From the NCBI GenBank assembly GCA_031273365.1, contig JAISSA010000048.1, forward strand, positions 1-5,375: DNA of 5,375 bases, read 5' to 3'. Made by a program: the position numbers and the translations under genes. Below the pieces are notes generated by a model. That model had not been told where the DNA came from. It worked only from the letters and a program-made list of their open reading frames with translations, and did no database searches. The DNA comes from Synergistaceae bacterium. GTDB lineage: Bacteria > Synergistota > Synergistia > Synergistales > Aminobacteriaceae. Position 1 is the first letter of the stretch, and each line of letters starts with the position of its first letter. Positions 5,267 through 5,375 of the stretch are shown piece after piece.

Positions 5267-5358
5267 GCATATTCTTAAAACAGGAAAGCCGTGAAGAGAA
5301 CGCCATGCACGCGAGCCTGTTTCGTCCTTAAGCTGACAGCAGTAATTCAGTCTGACGT
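5229..5358. repeat. Nested inverted repeat of about 130 bp in the non-coding region after the NYN gene
   Basis: Three pairs of arms are nested. The outer pair is ACGTCAG (5229-5235) with CTGACGT (5352-5358). The middle pair is ACTGCTGTCAACTTAAG (5243-5259) with CTTAAGCTGACAGCAGT (5327-5343), 16 of 17 paired. The inner pair is AAACAGG (5278-5284) with CCTGTTT (5316-5322). The central 31 bases (5285-5315) may form a weak extra hairpin. The single middle mismatch is A-C on the + strand but a G-U wobble on the - strand. No obvious target-site duplication flanks either arm set. It may be a structured RNA, a MITE-like remnant or a long terminator-like structure. Confidence 0.75.
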
Positions 5359-5375
5359 TAACGCCCGGATTTTGA

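Noticed and set aside
5229..5358. Transposon or insertion sequence ends
   Set aside because: No transposase is visible and neither arm set is flanked by an obvious target-site duplication; kept only as an inverted repeat.

Overview
This is a GC-rich bacterial window with all supported genes on the + strand. An LPS-type family 9 glycosyltransferase suggests a diderm (Gram-negative) cell. The phylum cannot be proved from the sequence; a Synergistota-like anaerobe is only a guess from overall style. There is no phage, transposase, CRISPR array, rRNA or tRNA that I can see.

Layout: (1) 1-553 is the 3' end of a gene that starts before the window. It encodes a disordered tail of 26-residue Arg/Pro-rich repeats, made by a 78-bp tandem DNA repeat. 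The longest start-to-stop frame here (GTG at 59) is not the coding frame for most of its length. The real frame runs open from base 1, because differences between copies are almost all silent in it. That frame is broken in a run of eight C (445-452), where one extra base has been added. A strong intrinsic terminator follows at 592-624. (2) 625-900 is an AT-richer intergenic stretch with a 13-bp tandem repeat, a sigma70-like promoter and a leader of about 117 nt. (3) 901-1932 is a heptosyltransferase-type glycosyltransferase. (4) A second promoter (2014-2042) precedes a 15-bp repeat array and a membrane protein with a degenerate J domain (2149-3084) that carries a recent internal 141-bp duplication. 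(5) 3147-3785 is a class II aldolase-family protein closest in motifs to OtnC/YgbL. (6) 3869-5215 is a NYN-domain putative RNase with an OST-HTH/LOTUS-like domain and an unrecognised C-terminal region. (7) 5216-5375 is non-coding and holds a nested inverted repeat of about 130 bp.

The genes do not form a recognised pathway. The J-like protein, aldolase and NYN genes are co-directional with gaps of 62 and 83 bp and no clear terminator between them, so they could share the 2014-2042 promoter, but their functions are not obviously linked. The strongest observations are the hidden coding frame and C8 frameshift of the repeat protein, the J domain that has NPN instead of HPD, the NYN/LOTUS protein with its unknown C-terminus, and the nested inverted repeat after it. 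A striking general feature is how much repeat expansion and homopolymer content (C8, G8, 15-bp, 78-bp and 141-bp repeats) lies in or beside coding sequence.
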